From contig NC_092813.1 in assembly GCF_040954645.1 (NCBI RefSeq), forward strand, positions 17,028,136-17,092,135: 64,000 nucleotides of DNA, in the 5' to 3' direction. Position numbers and translations under genes: made by a program. Below are positions 36,173 to 46,199 of the stretch, piece by piece (the first letter of the stretch is position 1; each line of letters begins with the position of its first letter). Origin of the DNA: Diabrotica undecimpunctata. Its lineage: Eukaryota; Arthropoda; Insecta; Coleoptera; Chrysomelidae. A model generated the notes under the pieces. It did no database searches. It was not told where the DNA came from and was given only the letters and a program-made list of their open reading frames with translations.

Positions 36173-36289
36173 ATCCTACCAACATTTAAACATAATAGTT
36201 ATATCTTGGTTTAATCAGATGAAAAGAAAAATTATACACAAGTACTAAAACCACAAACTATTCTCGATTATAACTTGGTAAAAAAGAGT

Positions 36290-36292
<3 letters not shown>
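36173..36292 (+). pseudogene. piggyBac-like transposase, piece left of the I-type insertion
   Basis: Reads EKKNYTQVLKPQTILDYNLV then KKSV at the insertion point. The other half resumes at 41268 with KKSV then DFSD, corresponding to the third catalytic region (consensus GVDFSDQ). The split is made by the I-type element with a 12-bp target duplication. Confidence 0.7.
36281..36292. repeat. Target-site duplication of the I-type element, left copy
   Basis: AAAAAGAGTGTT here is repeated at 41268-41279 on the other side. The boundary with the adjoining poly-T is ambiguous by a base or two. Confidence 0.85.
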
Positions 36293-36323
<31 letters not shown>

Positions 36324-36608
36324 GCCTTGGCATAGCCAATTGACCAGACTATTTTGTAATTTGTATTCACAGAACAACAATCAGATTTCGAGTTAGTACT
36401 AAATGTAAGTTTTAATTTTTCTTTTTATTTTTTTTTTTATTTTTATTTTTTTTTTTTTTGTATTTTTTTTTTGTTTTCCTTATATTACTTTTTGATATTG
36501 TATGTAATATGTATATATATTTTTTATTTTGTTTTGGTCATCTTTTGTAATAATTTTGTTTTACATTTTTTTTTTGTTTTTTTTATATATTTTTATATAT
36601 TTTTTTTT

Positions 36609-38459
36609 TTAATTTTTTTTTTTTTTTTTTTTTCGTATTAAAAGGTTTATTACATGATTGGTATGTCCAAATTTACAATTTCTTATTAACTGATAAATAC
36701 AATTATAGATTTCTACGTTTCCAGAGAAAATTAATTCATTTATGTGAAATGGGAAACAGACATTTAGTTTTCGTAAGTTTTCATATAAACACGTAATATT
36801 TCCTTGTTGGTTTACACATTCTAACAGGATATGTGTTAAATCTCCATATTTACCACAAGTACAGTTTGGAGTATCTACTAAATTCATTTTGTACATTCTT
36901 GAAGGTGTTAGAGCATGATTTGACCTTAGCCTATTAATAGTTTTAATAAAACTTCTGTTGGACTCTGAATGAAACCACCTTTTTTTAAGAAGTGTGGGTT
37001 GCCAATATTTAAATGATGACTGACTTTCGGATTCCGTATAATTGGCTTGCCATTTTAATTTGAGCCGATGTTTACTATATACATCTATATCTGAAACCGG
37101 TAAAATATTGTTGTCTATGGTTTCTCCGCTTGATAATGCTTCTTTTGCCAGAGCATCTGCTATTATATTACCCATTATCCCAGAATGGCCTTTGATCCAT
37201 GCGATAACAACTTCTCCTCCGAGCTTTGAAACCTCGTAGTACAATTTTAAAATCTCTATATCAAGATGAGTCAATTGCTTGGATTTATTTGTTATACCTA
37301 ATCTTTCTACTGCACTTTTACTGTCTGTAAATATTACACAGTTCTTCATTTCGTTTGCCAAAGCGTGAGAAAGAGCAAACTTTAAACCCAGCATTTCGGA
37401 TGTGTAGATGGTGGCTTCATCAGGTAAATTATATTTATACTGTAGTCCAGAATTCTGTTGGTATACTGCGCAAGCAGTGTTTTTTCCTTTTTTTGAACCA
37501 TCAGTAAATATATAACAATAATTAGGCCATTTCGTCTGAATTTCTGCGTTAAACATGGGGCCTTGCACATCATTGAGAAATTCTGTCTTGATTTTTATTG
37601 AGAACAGTACATGAGGCTTTTCAGTATAAACTGGTGGAAGATGACCCTTATAAAGTACCTCTTTGAATTTAGACAGATTTCTATAGCTTACCGCCACGAG
37701 TGGAGATTTTTTCTTAAACCAATACCTTTTAGTCAAATCTAAAACAGCCAGATTGTGTATATCTTTAAGAAATACTTGGTCTCTGCTAATGGTACGAGCT
37801 ATATATTTGTCGGTAAGATACTGCCTCCGTAAATTCAATGGCGGTTCAACAGCTTCAATTTCCATTACATTAATTGGTGTAGATTTCAGATACCCAAGGC
37901 ACAAGCGTAGGCACTTATTTTTTTGTACCTCAATTTTTGTTAAATGAGTGTTCGATGCGTTTCCATACAAGTGACAGCTATAATCGAAAACTGGCCGTAT
38001 CATAGATCGATAAAACATTAAACTAATGTTGGGATCTGCACCCCAGTTTGTTTGACAGAAAGCTCTTAGGATATTCATAGCTTTTTCGGTTATTTTAATG
38101 ATATGTTGAATATGGTCTTTCCACAAAAGTTTTCTGTCTAAATAAGTTTCCAGGTATTTGATACAGTTTTTAATTGGAAATTTGAATTGACCACAACTTA
38201 TATACCCTTCTGGAATTCTATGTTTTCTAGAAAAGAAGCAGATTTCTGTTTTGGATTCTGATAATGTTAATCCATTTGATTCATAATATGCATGTATTGT
38301 TGAAATAGCTGTTGTTAAATTATTTTTAGAAACATCGATTGATTTGTCTGATGAATAGAGTACCACATCATCTGCAAATTGTAGTATTTTTGTGTTAATA
38401 GGAACAATGACTTCTAAATCTATATTATAGAAATTTTTTGGTAAAACTCTGTTATCCAT
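36609..38459 (-). pseudogene. ORF2 C-terminal part: RT palm/thumb, RNase H, zinc finger
   Basis: An open frame of 616 codons that lacks its natural start. Near its beginning is ILQFADDVVLYSS, the catalytic F-A-D-D block of RT, followed by thumb blocks (KTEICFFSRKH, IKNCIKYLETYLDRKL, IRPVFDYSCHLYGN). The RNase H covers roughly residues 310-440: YIFTDGSKKG, YTSEMLGLKFAL, VIFTDSKSAVERL and WIKGHSGIMGNIIADALAKE. The C-terminal finger is CTCGKYGDLTHILLEC. The frame runs into the A-rich tail as a lysine run. The RT part upstream of F-A-D-D is missing, so the polymerase cannot work. Confidence 0.9.
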
Positions 38460-39574
38460 GGTTCGTCCGGGTCAATAGGTAATTTATTGGATTGTTTGCG
38501 ATTTTTGAAGCAATTTACTTTCCTCCATACCTCCTTGATGGGAGTATTTTGATTCAAACTTTCACAATACTCCCTCCAGTTTTTCCTTTTCTTCTCCTTA
38601 AAGGTTTTCTTCGCTAATGCGTCCATCTTTTTGTATTCTATTAGGTTACTTATTGTGGGATTTTGCTTATATTTAATATAAGTTAATTTTCTGCGTCGGG
38701 CTGTTTCCTGGCACGTTTTGTCCCACCAAGGTTTTGGAATGTGATGTTTGTTGGTAATATTCGTGTATTGTGGTATTGCTGTATTCGCTGAGAAGTAGAA
38801 GTTTTCAGTTAGATCACCATACGTCCTGGGTTGGTTTAGAGATGTAAAGAGTGATGAATACAAATTCCAATCTGCTTTGTTGAAATTCCAGATTTTGTGT
38901 AGTCTCTTGGTTTCTTTTCCCTTTGGGTGATAAATTGAAAAGATAATGGGTAGGTGGTTTGATCCATGGGGATCTTGTAAAACATTCCAATTCAGTAGCG
39001 CTATAATATCTTGAGTACATATTGTGAGGTCTATTGCAGATGCTCGTGAATGTGTGGTTAAAGGAACAAGAGTGGGTGAACCGTCATTTAAAAATACAAG
39101 GTTACACTGCTCGATAGCATCCAACAATGATTTTCCAGATGTGTCATCAACTTCACAGCCCCATGCGACATTGTGCGCGTTAAAGTCACCTCCCAAAATA
39201 AAGGGTTTTGGTATAATTTTAAAAAAGGATAGCCATTGCTGTGTTGTAGTTTTGTTTTTCGGTTCATTATATAGGGATACAAGATGAATGGTTTTATTTG
39301 TTGATGGTAGTTTAAAGGAAATACATGTGTATGTAATAGGAATATTTATGTTAAATCTAATTTCTTGACATTTAATATTTGTTTTCAATAAAATAGCTGA
39401 CCCACCATATCCATCTATACGATCTGTTCTAAAGCAATTAAAGTTTTTAAAGTTATAATACAAACCAGGCTTAAACCATGTCTCCGATAATAAGGCAATA
39501 TGAATTTGATTTTGATGGAGTAAAAATTCTAAATTTACTTTATTTGAGACTGCCGAACGACAGTTCCATTGCAA
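38420..39574 (-). CDS. ORF2 N-terminal part: apurinic-type endonuclease
   Basis: Starts MQWNCRSAVSNKVNLEFLL (consensus WNC-R), then ALLSETWFKPG (catalytic E), GGSAILLK, FILGGDFNAHNVAWG (catalytic D-x-N) and SAIDLTICTQDI with SNHLPI (D and H of the S-D-H block, here S-N-H). The endonuclease covers residues 1-225. The following region (HKIWNFNKADWNLYSS, PWWDKTCQETARRRKL, PDEPWITEFYQ) is the linker to the RT. The frame stops at 38420 just after the deletion junction, so no RT fingers follow. The enzyme nicks the target and supplies the primer. The expected D of S-D-H is N here, possibly damaging. Confidence 0.88.
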   Translation of the reverse strand: MQWNCRSAVSNKVNLEFLLHQNQIHIALLSETWFKPGLYYNFKNFNCFRTDRIDGYGGSAILLKTNIKCQEIRFNINIPITYTCISFKLPSTNKTIHLVSLYNEPKNKTTTQQWLSFFKIIPKPFILGGDFNAHNVAWGCEVDDTSGKSLLDAIEQCNLVFLNDGSPTLVPLTTHSRASAIDLTICTQDIIALLNWNVLQDPHGSNHLPIIFSIYHPKGKETKRLHKIWNFNKADWNLYSSLFTSLNQPRTYGDLTENFYFSANTAIPQYTNITNKHHIPKPWWDKTCQETARRRKLTYIKYKQNPTISNLIEYKKMDALAKKTFKEKKRKNWREYCESLNQNTPIKEVWRKVNCFKNRKQSNKLPIDPDEPWITEFYQKISII

Positions 39575-39591
39575 AACATTTAATTTTGAGT

Positions 39592-41118
39592 TTAGGTCTG
39601 CGAATTTGATAACACATCTGGATTTACATGTTTACTAATTAGTTGGATGATTTCTGATTTAGAAACATTTAAATTATTTGTTTGTTGTAGAGAATTAACA
39701 ATTTTTATAACCAATTCTAAAATTACATTAATTATACTAGGATCTAGGACCTCTGACTGTCGATCTGTGATAATTGTTTTTTTGTATTGAGGGCTACTTA
39801 ATATTCCTCCCGAAGTACTGGGAACATTAACCTGAGAAATAATTTCTTTTCTGATCTGTTCAGATGAATCAGGAGTATTTGGTCTTGGCCTTTTATTAGA
39901 TTTATCTTTTAATTCGTTTGAGCTACTGTTATAAAGCAAATGGGAAGCAAATTGTTTTCTAGAGGAGTTGACTTTTGGAATATTCTGAACAGAAGTAGAG
40001 GAAGAACTAGATTGTAAATAGGTAGAAGAAGTGGGTTGAACAAGTAAGTCAAATGGATGGCTCGTATTGCTTTTATTTAAAATATCAGCATAGGAAGTTT
40101 TGGGAACCTGTTTATTGGCATCAAAAAAGTTTATGTTGGAAAAACTCATAGCTTCCTTAATTAATTTTTGTCTCTTAAACTCTGGACATACTGATAAATT
40201 TGTTGTATAGTGATTTCCTTGGCAACTGAAACATTTTGGGATATAGTCATTTATTTGGCATTCTTTTGTATTATGTGACTCTTGGCATTTACCACACCTT
40301 GGGCGACCTTTACACTGACTACCCAAATGTCCATATCTGAGGCAATTAAAACATATTAAAACTTTTTGTGTATAGTGTTCAACCTCTTTAATAACTTTAT
40401 TTATTGAAATATAACGCGGCAATATCTGAGATTTAAAGGAAACAATACACGATTTTGTGGGAACGTAAATTATTTTTTTTGAATCATTTTCAATTACTTC
40501 CTGTTTGCGTTTAATTCGCCGAACGTTTACAATTCCAAAGTTACAATGACTATCATATTGTTTAATTTTTGATTTTACATATTCTTCAGAAAATTCTGTA
40601 TCAATATCTCTAATTATCCCTTGTCGGAACAGAATGAATTTAGGTATATACAATTCTAAATTATTTTTAACAAATACTGATGAATTTTTTTGATTTATTA
40701 AATAATTTGCATTTTTGTAGTCTGTTAATTTAATCCTAATTCTATTACGACCTATAGAATCAATATTTGTAATTTTTGAGTCCAATTCAGGAAACGCAGA
40801 AAGAATAATGTCACCAACTCTTAAAGCATTTAACTTACCGGTGAAAGATCCCGAGCAATTTTCTACGTAAATATGATATGGTCCGGTATCTTTATTTGTA
40901 TATAAATAAACCTGTCTATTATTTACCTTCTCATTAACGTTAGAAACATTATCGTTTTTGCCCAAAGAATTAGACATTAAATTAGTACTTACATTCTGGT
41001 TCTCTTGTTTTTGTGAAATTGTTTCCATATTTGTAAATTCCATCATACCAACCTGATTTTCATCTTTATCATAAGGGGGAGGGTCAGGGAGCTTGCTGCC
41101 CCCATTTAATTCACTCAT
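39592..41118 (-). CDS. ORF1 protein with zinc knuckles, I-type retrotransposon (508 aa, intact)
   Basis: Starts at ATG 41118 (MSELNGGSKLPDPPPYDKDE). It has a disordered N-terminus to about residue 75, an RNA-binding-like region (DTGPYHIYVENC, GRNRIRIKLTDYKNANYL), then cysteine-rich knuckles near residues 255-310: CFNCLRYGHLGSQC, CGKCQESHNTKEC and CFSCQGNHYTTNLSVC. A serine-rich C-terminus follows. The product would coat the element RNA in a ribonucleoprotein and help bring it to the target. It lies 17 bp upstream of ORF2 in a different frame, the usual arrangement. The frame is fully open, which is unusual among the relics here, although its ORF2 partner is deleted. Confidence 0.9.
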   Translation of the reverse strand: MSELNGGSKLPDPPPYDKDENQVGMMEFTNMETISQKQENQNVSTNLMSNSLGKNDNVSNVNEKVNNRQVYLYTNKDTGPYHIYVENCSGSFTGKLNALRVGDIILSAFPELDSKITNIDSIGRNRIRIKLTDYKNANYLINQKNSSVFVKNNLELYIPKFILFRQGIIRDIDTEFSEEYVKSKIKQYDSHCNFGIVNVRRIKRKQEVIENDSKKIIYVPTKSCIVSFKSQILPRYISINKVIKEVEHYTQKVLICFNCLRYGHLGSQCKGRPRCGKCQESHNTKECQINDYIPKCFSCQGNHYTTNLSVCPEFKRQKLIKEAMSFSNINFFDANKQVPKTSYADILNKSNTSHPFDLLVQPTSSTYLQSSSSSTSVQNIPKVNSSRKQFASHLLYNSSSNELKDKSNKRPRPNTPDSSEQIRKEIISQVNVPSTSGGILSSPQYKKTIITDRQSEVLDPSIINVILELVIKIVNSLQQTNNLNVSKSEIIQLISKHVNPDVLSNSQT

Positions 41119-41267
41119 CTTTATGAAAAAACACCTATAGTTTCACCAAAATTAATTGTTTATCGCAAAACAACAAAACAAATAGGAAAAAAGTTTTGTT
41201 ATCGATACTATTAACGCCGATAATTTACACACGTCCGATCGATTTGAATTCTACCGAACAACTGCTG

Positions 41268-41279
41268 AAAAAGAGTGTT
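41268..41279. repeat. Target-site duplication of the I-type element, right copy
   Basis: AAAAAGAGTGTT, identical to 36281-36292. Confidence 0.85.
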
Positions 41280-41710
41280 GATTTTAGTGATTAAGTGGCT
41301 TCTTACCAAAGCCCAATACGCAAAATTCTGAAGTGGTACCGGAAAGTGGCAGTGGAATTAATATTTAATACCGCATTTAATACCGCAGTAGTAAATGCTT
41401 AGTTGCTAAATAATAGAAAACGTAAAAAAGTGACAACCTATCCTTGAGTTCAGACTGGAGTTCGCGAAGGCATTTGCAAATAAAGAAATGTTGTAATCCT
41501 CACGAACAGTTACACCCAAAAATACCATCTCAGGCAAAGCGATGTAGATAATACAAAGAGAAGAAAGTGTACAAGATGTAACAAAATTTTAAGAAGAAGC
41601 ATGACTAGTAGAAAGGACGATAGAAAAGTTAAAACATACTCTGAAGAATGTGATGGCAAAACTGGAATATGTCTAGTGTGCTTCAATGGAGCACATTAAA
41701 AAACAATTTT
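41268..41710 (+). pseudogene. piggyBac-like transposase, piece right of the I-type insertion
   Basis: Continues KKSVDFSD, stop, then VASYQSPIRKILKWYRKVAV and ELIFNTAFNTAVVNA, the end of the DDE_Tnp_1_7 domain. Near 41570-41690 the C-terminal cysteine finger is readable (CTRCNKILRRSMTSRK, ECDGKTGICLVCF). There are several stops, including one in place of W after VVNA. Together with 36173-36292 it is one old copy, different in sequence from the 5.5-7.9 kb element. Confidence 0.75.
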
Positions 41711-41829
41711 ACTTATACAGGAACTATTATTGAGTAAAAACGTATTATACCTCAAGTGGCCTTATAGTATTGGAAGTCGTAAGTTGATAGTTTTAGTAGA
41801 ACATTTTAATTGTTAATTACCTCCGTAAA

Positions 41830-42260
41830 AGTGAGTTATAGTATTTATAAAAAGATGGATGTAAATAATATGCCTTTGACATCTAAAAAAGCTAAATGTC
41901 AATATAAACGTAGATTGACCACTGCTGAATTACAATCATTGTTAGAAGCATCTGGCGAGGACGATGTAGATTAAATGAATGGTGGAAGTGACTCTGATTG
42001 ACTCTGACGAAATATTTGCACAAAGTCGTTCAGAAAAATCGAGGATTGCGTTTTGGAAAGAAACAACACAAACAGAATTTAAGACTTTTCTCGGACTTAT
42101 GTTCCATATGGGGACAATTAAGATGAACCGTCTGAATGACTACTAAAAAAGTATGGGTAACTTCTATAATAGTGTTGACTTGACTAGATAATTGCTCATA
42201 GCCCATATTAAGAAATAAGCGAATAGATAATCCTCACTTGTCAAAGAAACTGAAAAAACG
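41830..42260 (+). pseudogene. piggyBac-like transposase, N-terminal fragment
   Basis: ATG at 41855 starts MDVNNMPLTSKKAKC, then KRRLTTAELQSLLEASGEDD. A stop follows at 41972, and later WKETTQTEFKTFLGLMFHMG and TIKMNRLNDY are readable near 42055-42150. This is the start of a PGBD-type protein (acidic N-terminus, then the F-L-G-L-x-x-H-M-G block). It lies just downstream of another piggyBac C-terminus in the same direction, so two copies may have been joined or duplicated in tandem. Confidence 0.65.
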
Positions 42261-43424
42261 TGAAGTGGTCTAAAAACTAAAAAGTCCCCTATTCAAACTG
42301 GTTTTTAATAAAAAATTTAATAATATGTTAAAGTTTTTTTAACTTACCCTAAAACTAAAAGCGAAAAGAATCGATTGCAAGTTACAAAATACTTGTAGAG
42401 TTATACTGTTTGGACAAGTACAGTTGTTTAAATAATCGCTTTCTGTCATAAACAAATTGAATAAATTGTAAAATATTTTTTGATCTGCTTGATATTTAGC
42501 ACACTTTAATAACTCATCAATTGCCATAATTATTTTTTTTTGCCTTTTAAGATTGTTTAAAAAAACAAAGCAAAATCAACTGTACGTCTTTACGAATTTT
42601 TCGTCAGCTACCCCTCATACTATTTAGAATTTAAATTTCTGTATAAGATTTTTTTAAATTATTTAGCGAGGTTCCGTGAACTACTTTCTTATGGCATGGT
42701 CAAAGTCAAATATTATTTTTTTATGTGATTAAGCCACAATTATTGGTCGTTATTGAGATGAAAATTACATTTTTAATTAACTAATATTTAACGTTTTGAT
42801 TTCCACTATTATTTTACAATAGCTTTGTTTATTGTACTAATTATGTAAACATGTGTATACACATTTTGTACAGAAAAACGTTGTTTGAGAACGATTTCCG
42901 GAATGGAAATCAAAATTTCAAACATTATCACAATCACAACCAATAAAGGCCTTAATCCCATAAAACCATAATATTTATCTCAAACTATTCATTGATAGCT
43001 TCGACTAAACAGGTTGTAAATTAAAATTTATGTAAAATATTCCCCTACACGATTCTCTGGGCAAAAATATCTAGGTTAAATAAATATAACATCTAAACGA
43101 AGAAAAAAACCTGTTGAGACTGCAACTTGTGAGCAGGTAGTTTCAATGTCGTTATTCGAACTTGACCCAAACAACCGATCGATATTTAGGTATCTAAAAT
43201 ATTATTTTAAGGATTAATACCGGCAACATCTACTGGCTCTAAAATGATGCCAAATACAGTGATTTTACCGCTCGATGTTAAAACGTAGGTTTGATGTAAA
43301 AATTAAATATATAAAAAAAATCGGAATATTAAAAAACCGACAACAGTGCCAAGCCTACAAAGGTGCCCTAAACGAACATACACAATTTATAAATAGAAAA
43401 TGATAGCAATTCTTGGTGATGCTG
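42261..43424. other. No recognisable feature
   Basis: AT-rich sequence between the piggyBac fragment and the SINE. The minus-strand frame at 42339-42527 has no recognisable similarity. I see no RNA gene. Confidence 0.4.
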
Positions 43425-43605
43425 TGGCAGCCGTAGCTCAGTGGCTGTGTTACTGGCTTAACAAGCTGGAGGGCCCGGGTTCGAATCCTGGCACCGACAA
43501 AATTTTCAATTTCTAATTTAACTGAGCTGCCACCGTGCTTCGGAGGGCACGTAAAGCCGTCGGTCTAAATTACTGCAACGTGAAAAGAGTTCTAAAGGAT
43601 AGCGG

Positions 43606-43609
<4 letters not shown>
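43425..43609 (+). mobile_element. tRNA-derived SINE
   Basis: The head is tRNA-like: an A box TAGCTCAGTGG at 43434-43444 and a perfect B box GGTTCGAATCC at 43478-43488, spaced as in RNA polymerase III promoters. The acceptor and anticodon parts do not form a functional tRNA. It is followed by an unrelated body with GCACGTAAAGCCGTCGGTC near 43546-43564 and a (TA)n tail from 43610. Confidence 0.8.
43434..43488 (+). promoter_or_regulatory. Internal RNA polymerase III promoter (A and B boxes)
   Basis: A box 43434-43444 and B box 43478-43488, both matching the eukaryotic tRNA consensus. They would drive SINE transcription. Confidence 0.8.

Positions 43610-43665
<56 letters not shown>
43610..43665. 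repeat. (TA)n tract
   Basis: Pure TA of about 55 bases directly after the SINE body; it may be the SINE's 3' tail. Confidence 0.95.
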
Positions 43666-43672
<7 letters not shown>

Positions 43673-43779
43673 TTTCAAAAAACAAGGTAATGACAATACT
43701 TTACTAACAATATTTTAAAATCTATAAGGCAGATGAAACAAGATTATCGGCAGTTTTTTTCGGCCGTTCCGAGGATACT

Positions 43780-43983
43780 ATGAAGGTTCATATCCAAGAC
43801 TTAAAATCAACTGAGATTAAGATGGGGTTAGAAAAGCTCTCTTCAAACGTCAGTGAAATATCTAATCAAATGAGTAATCTTACCAACAAATTATCTACTA
43901 TACCAACGAAAAAAGAAGTATTAAAGAAAAATATGTTTTATGTCACCTCAGGTACCCAAACTGAAATCCCTCAACATGTCTAA
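43780..43983 (+). CDS. Small hypothetical frame with coiled-coil character
   Basis: A 67-codon frame from ATG 43780. Residues 10-45 have a heptad-like pattern (MGLEKLSSNVSEISNQMSNL). It may be part of a retroelement ORF1/gag or chance. No homologue is recognised and no repeat of it appears in this window. 43984-44245 shows nothing further. Confidence 0.25.
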   Translation: MKVHIQDLKSTEIKMGLEKLSSNVSEISNQMSNLTNKLSTIPTKKEVLKKNMFYVTSGTQTEIPQHV

Positions 43984-44245
43984 TCAAGTCCAGAAGAAAA
44001 GCCAAAAATTATAGAAAATAAATGCCATTATGTAGTTATTACCAACTCAACCCCAATTTACACCCCTATACAAGTTGTTACTTTATTAAAGAGAAACTAG
44101 GCATGAAGGAATATATTAGATGTAGGGGTATGGAATTTTCGCAAATAAAAAACATGAATTTCGCATTTACTTTTTTTATAATTACAAAATTTCGCATTTA
44201 TCTCGCATTTATTTTTAACTACCAGTAAAACAACAAAAAATATTA

Positions 44246-44380
44246 ATTAAAAGCTAACATCGTTGTAATTTCGACATTCAACTCTTTAAGAGCTGTTCTT
44301 TGATCTGTCACTACAATATTATATTTGCTGAAGAATCGTTCTGCGTCTACGCTGTTCGTTGGACGCCAGATGCTCTGTAA
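44246..44380 (-). pseudogene. hAT transposase C-terminal fragment, second hAT family
   Basis: The minus strand reads NSVDAERFFSKYNIVVTDQR then TALKELNVEITTMLAFN and a stop, the hAT C-terminal dimerisation end (consensus V-x-x-E-R-x-F-S-x-Y). It is distinct from the 12 and 61 kb family (VERSFSIYKYM). No other part of this transposase is visible nearby. Confidence 0.7.
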
Positions 44381-44454
44381 TGAGCATCAAAATAATAAGA
44401 TCTGTTTCGAAGCAAATCAATTTAGCATCTTCCAAAGTAACGCTTTTTTCTTTG

Positions 44455-44640
44455 TTCGAGTTTCATCTTCAATATGGTTTTGGGGTTCTAGTACAGCTGC
44501 CCAATCTGATGTTATTTTTAAATTACAAATAAGAGTAATACGCTATCTTTTTGGCCTCAGTAGAATAACACATTGCAGAAGCTACTTCAAAAATCACGGG
44601 ATTTTAACGTTTCCCTCTTATTTTTCCAGCGAGACCTAAT
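44455..44640 (+). pseudogene. Non-LTR RT thumb fragment
   Basis: The frame gives SSIWFWGSSTAAQSDVIFKL, then QIRVIRYLFGLSRITHCRSY and FKNHGILTFPSYF. This is the block after the Y-L-G region in jockey/CR1/Daphne-like RTs (consensus W-G, then R-x-I-x, then C-R, F, L-T-x-P-S). Truncated on both sides. Confidence 0.7.
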
Positions 44641-44984
44641 CATGACTACTCTACCAAAAATTCAACTTTTGATGTATATTTACCGACCCCTTTTACTGAA
44701 TTAATAAAGAAAACTGTATTAAATTCGGCCAAAAATTATACAACCATCTCCATCTACAAAGTTTGAAACACTCTGTATAATTGCAATCAACGTTTCGGCA
44801 TTAAACCCTTGCCTTTGTCAAGATTCAAAACGTAAAACGGGACACAGACATTAATGAACTGATGGTCAGTTCTCCCAATGATGATCGTCAAGCAAACTCC
44901 TTCGAAGTAGGGTTATGGATAAATTGCGTAATTGGGGACATAAGAGACTCAGAACAGATATCTGATATCTGGAGAAGTACGTGT
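44641..44984. other. Unassigned spacer with a retroelement-end-like motif
   Basis: Around 44785-44830 the minus strand has GACAAAGGCAAGGG followed by GCCGAAACGTTG. This small stem plus CGAAACG motif often lies near retroelement ends. Otherwise nothing is recognised. Confidence 0.35.
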
Positions 44985-45175
44985 CGTTGTTATTGAGTTC
45001 ATGACTATTCCATTAACTATATTCATAACTATTTCCATTAACTGGGCTGTGTAAATACTGCCAATTGATGAAAGTGTCGAGATCTTGATAATATTTTTAG
45101 AAGGCGTGACAGCGCAACTAACTTTGTTCTTAGAATCGTCAGTATATATTATTCGCACAAAGAAGGATTCTTTAA
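44985..45175 (-). pseudogene. RNase H fragment of a non-LTR element
   Basis: The minus strand reads VRIIYTDDSKNKVSCAV, then SSIGSIYTAQLMEI, matching the first two blocks of the RNase H domain in I/jockey-group elements (Y-T-D-G-S, then I-Y-T-A-E-L; here D replaces G and Q replaces the catalytic E). Only these are kept. Confidence 0.6.
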
Positions 45176-46199
45176 CAAAATTAAAATTAAAATTAAGAAA
45201 AGAGTGCTGCAGAGTAAGGCAGTAAAGTAGCAGTTAAGTATATGTTTAACAAGAGAGGTGAAAGCAGTTGCCAAATAGTGTGTAGCTAGGTGGAATATGC
45301 AATTTCCATCTTAATTCTTGATCATACTTTATAATTAAATACCGGAACTTGAATTATAAATCCTAATTATCAAGGTCCTTCTCGCGATCCACCTACAAGC
45401 AAACTTGTAAATAAACATCTCGTAACCTGTTTATTTATGCATTTAGTCTGGGATTTAGAATAACAAAGATTCGAAATAATTTAGTATATGCCAGTTGCCC
45501 TTAGATTTACCCATGATCTTTATTTTACGCTACCAAAGTACAGTCAAAATGTAAATAAAGTCATTAGAAGACGGCGCTTGAAACTTCTCAATTACTTGCT
45601 TCTACTATGTGATTAGTTCTGGAACACATTTCTAACTTACTATTTTCATCGTCGATTTATCTCGAGATACCTAACATTATAACCTAATTAACTAAAACCT
45701 CCCTTAATTATTCGACAACCACTAATGAATGTGTTTAATATATTTTGGTGAATTCCCATTTCTTGGGGGTTGTAGAATTGACGATAATAAACTTGATTGG
45801 TTTTTTAAATTTTGTCCTTGTTATTAGGTTATTAGTCATAGAACTTAAAATTGAATAATTCCCAGTAGTTGGCTGTATAACATAGCTAAAAAAGTTTTAC
45901 AATGAAATAAAAAAACCTTCAATGTAATTGGTATATTTATTAAAAAACAATAAAATAATGAAAACATCCAAACGGATTACAATTATTCAGGAAGTTTTTG
46001 GTCCTATTAGACCATCATCAGTGAAAACTTGATTAAGCCCATCATCAGTGAGAAATTCTGTGAATTACATTTTAGTGGTTGAAAAGCCCCCATTGCTCTT
46101 TCAATCCTCGACGAAACTATAATTTGTCGACCTTTAGGTCCCACCGGTACACCTAAATACCACTTCATTTATTTTACATTAAAACTATTCCGACTAAGC
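45176..46199. other. Mostly unassigned; hammerhead-like relic near 46015
   Basis: No protein similarity seen. On the minus strand from 46021 there is CTGATGA, a stem GGTC/GACC with a short loop, and AAAAAC where GAAAC would be expected; this arrangement resembles the hammerhead-type motifs known from Penelope-like and other retroelements. A second ATCATCAGTG copy occurs at 46043-46052. Confidence 0.35.

Larger units (their letters stand above)
36293..41267 (-). mobile_element. I-type non-LTR retrotransposon, 4,975 bp, internally deleted
   Basis: The element reads on the minus strand from CAGCAGTTGTTCGG at 41267 to an A-rich tail (plus-strand poly-T from 36293). It is flanked by AAAAAGAGTGTT duplications. 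It has a 149-bp 5' untranslated region, an intact ORF1, and an ORF2 split in two because the N-terminal half of the RT is deleted near 38440. The 3' region includes several A-rich tracts; the last unique bases before the tail (GCTATGCCAAGGCCAT) are typical of I/Nimb-like 3' ends. Confidence 0.9.

Noticed and set aside
43428..43500. Functional tRNA gene
   Set aside because: Only the A and B boxes fit; the acceptor stem does not pair and an unrelated body follows, as in a SINE.
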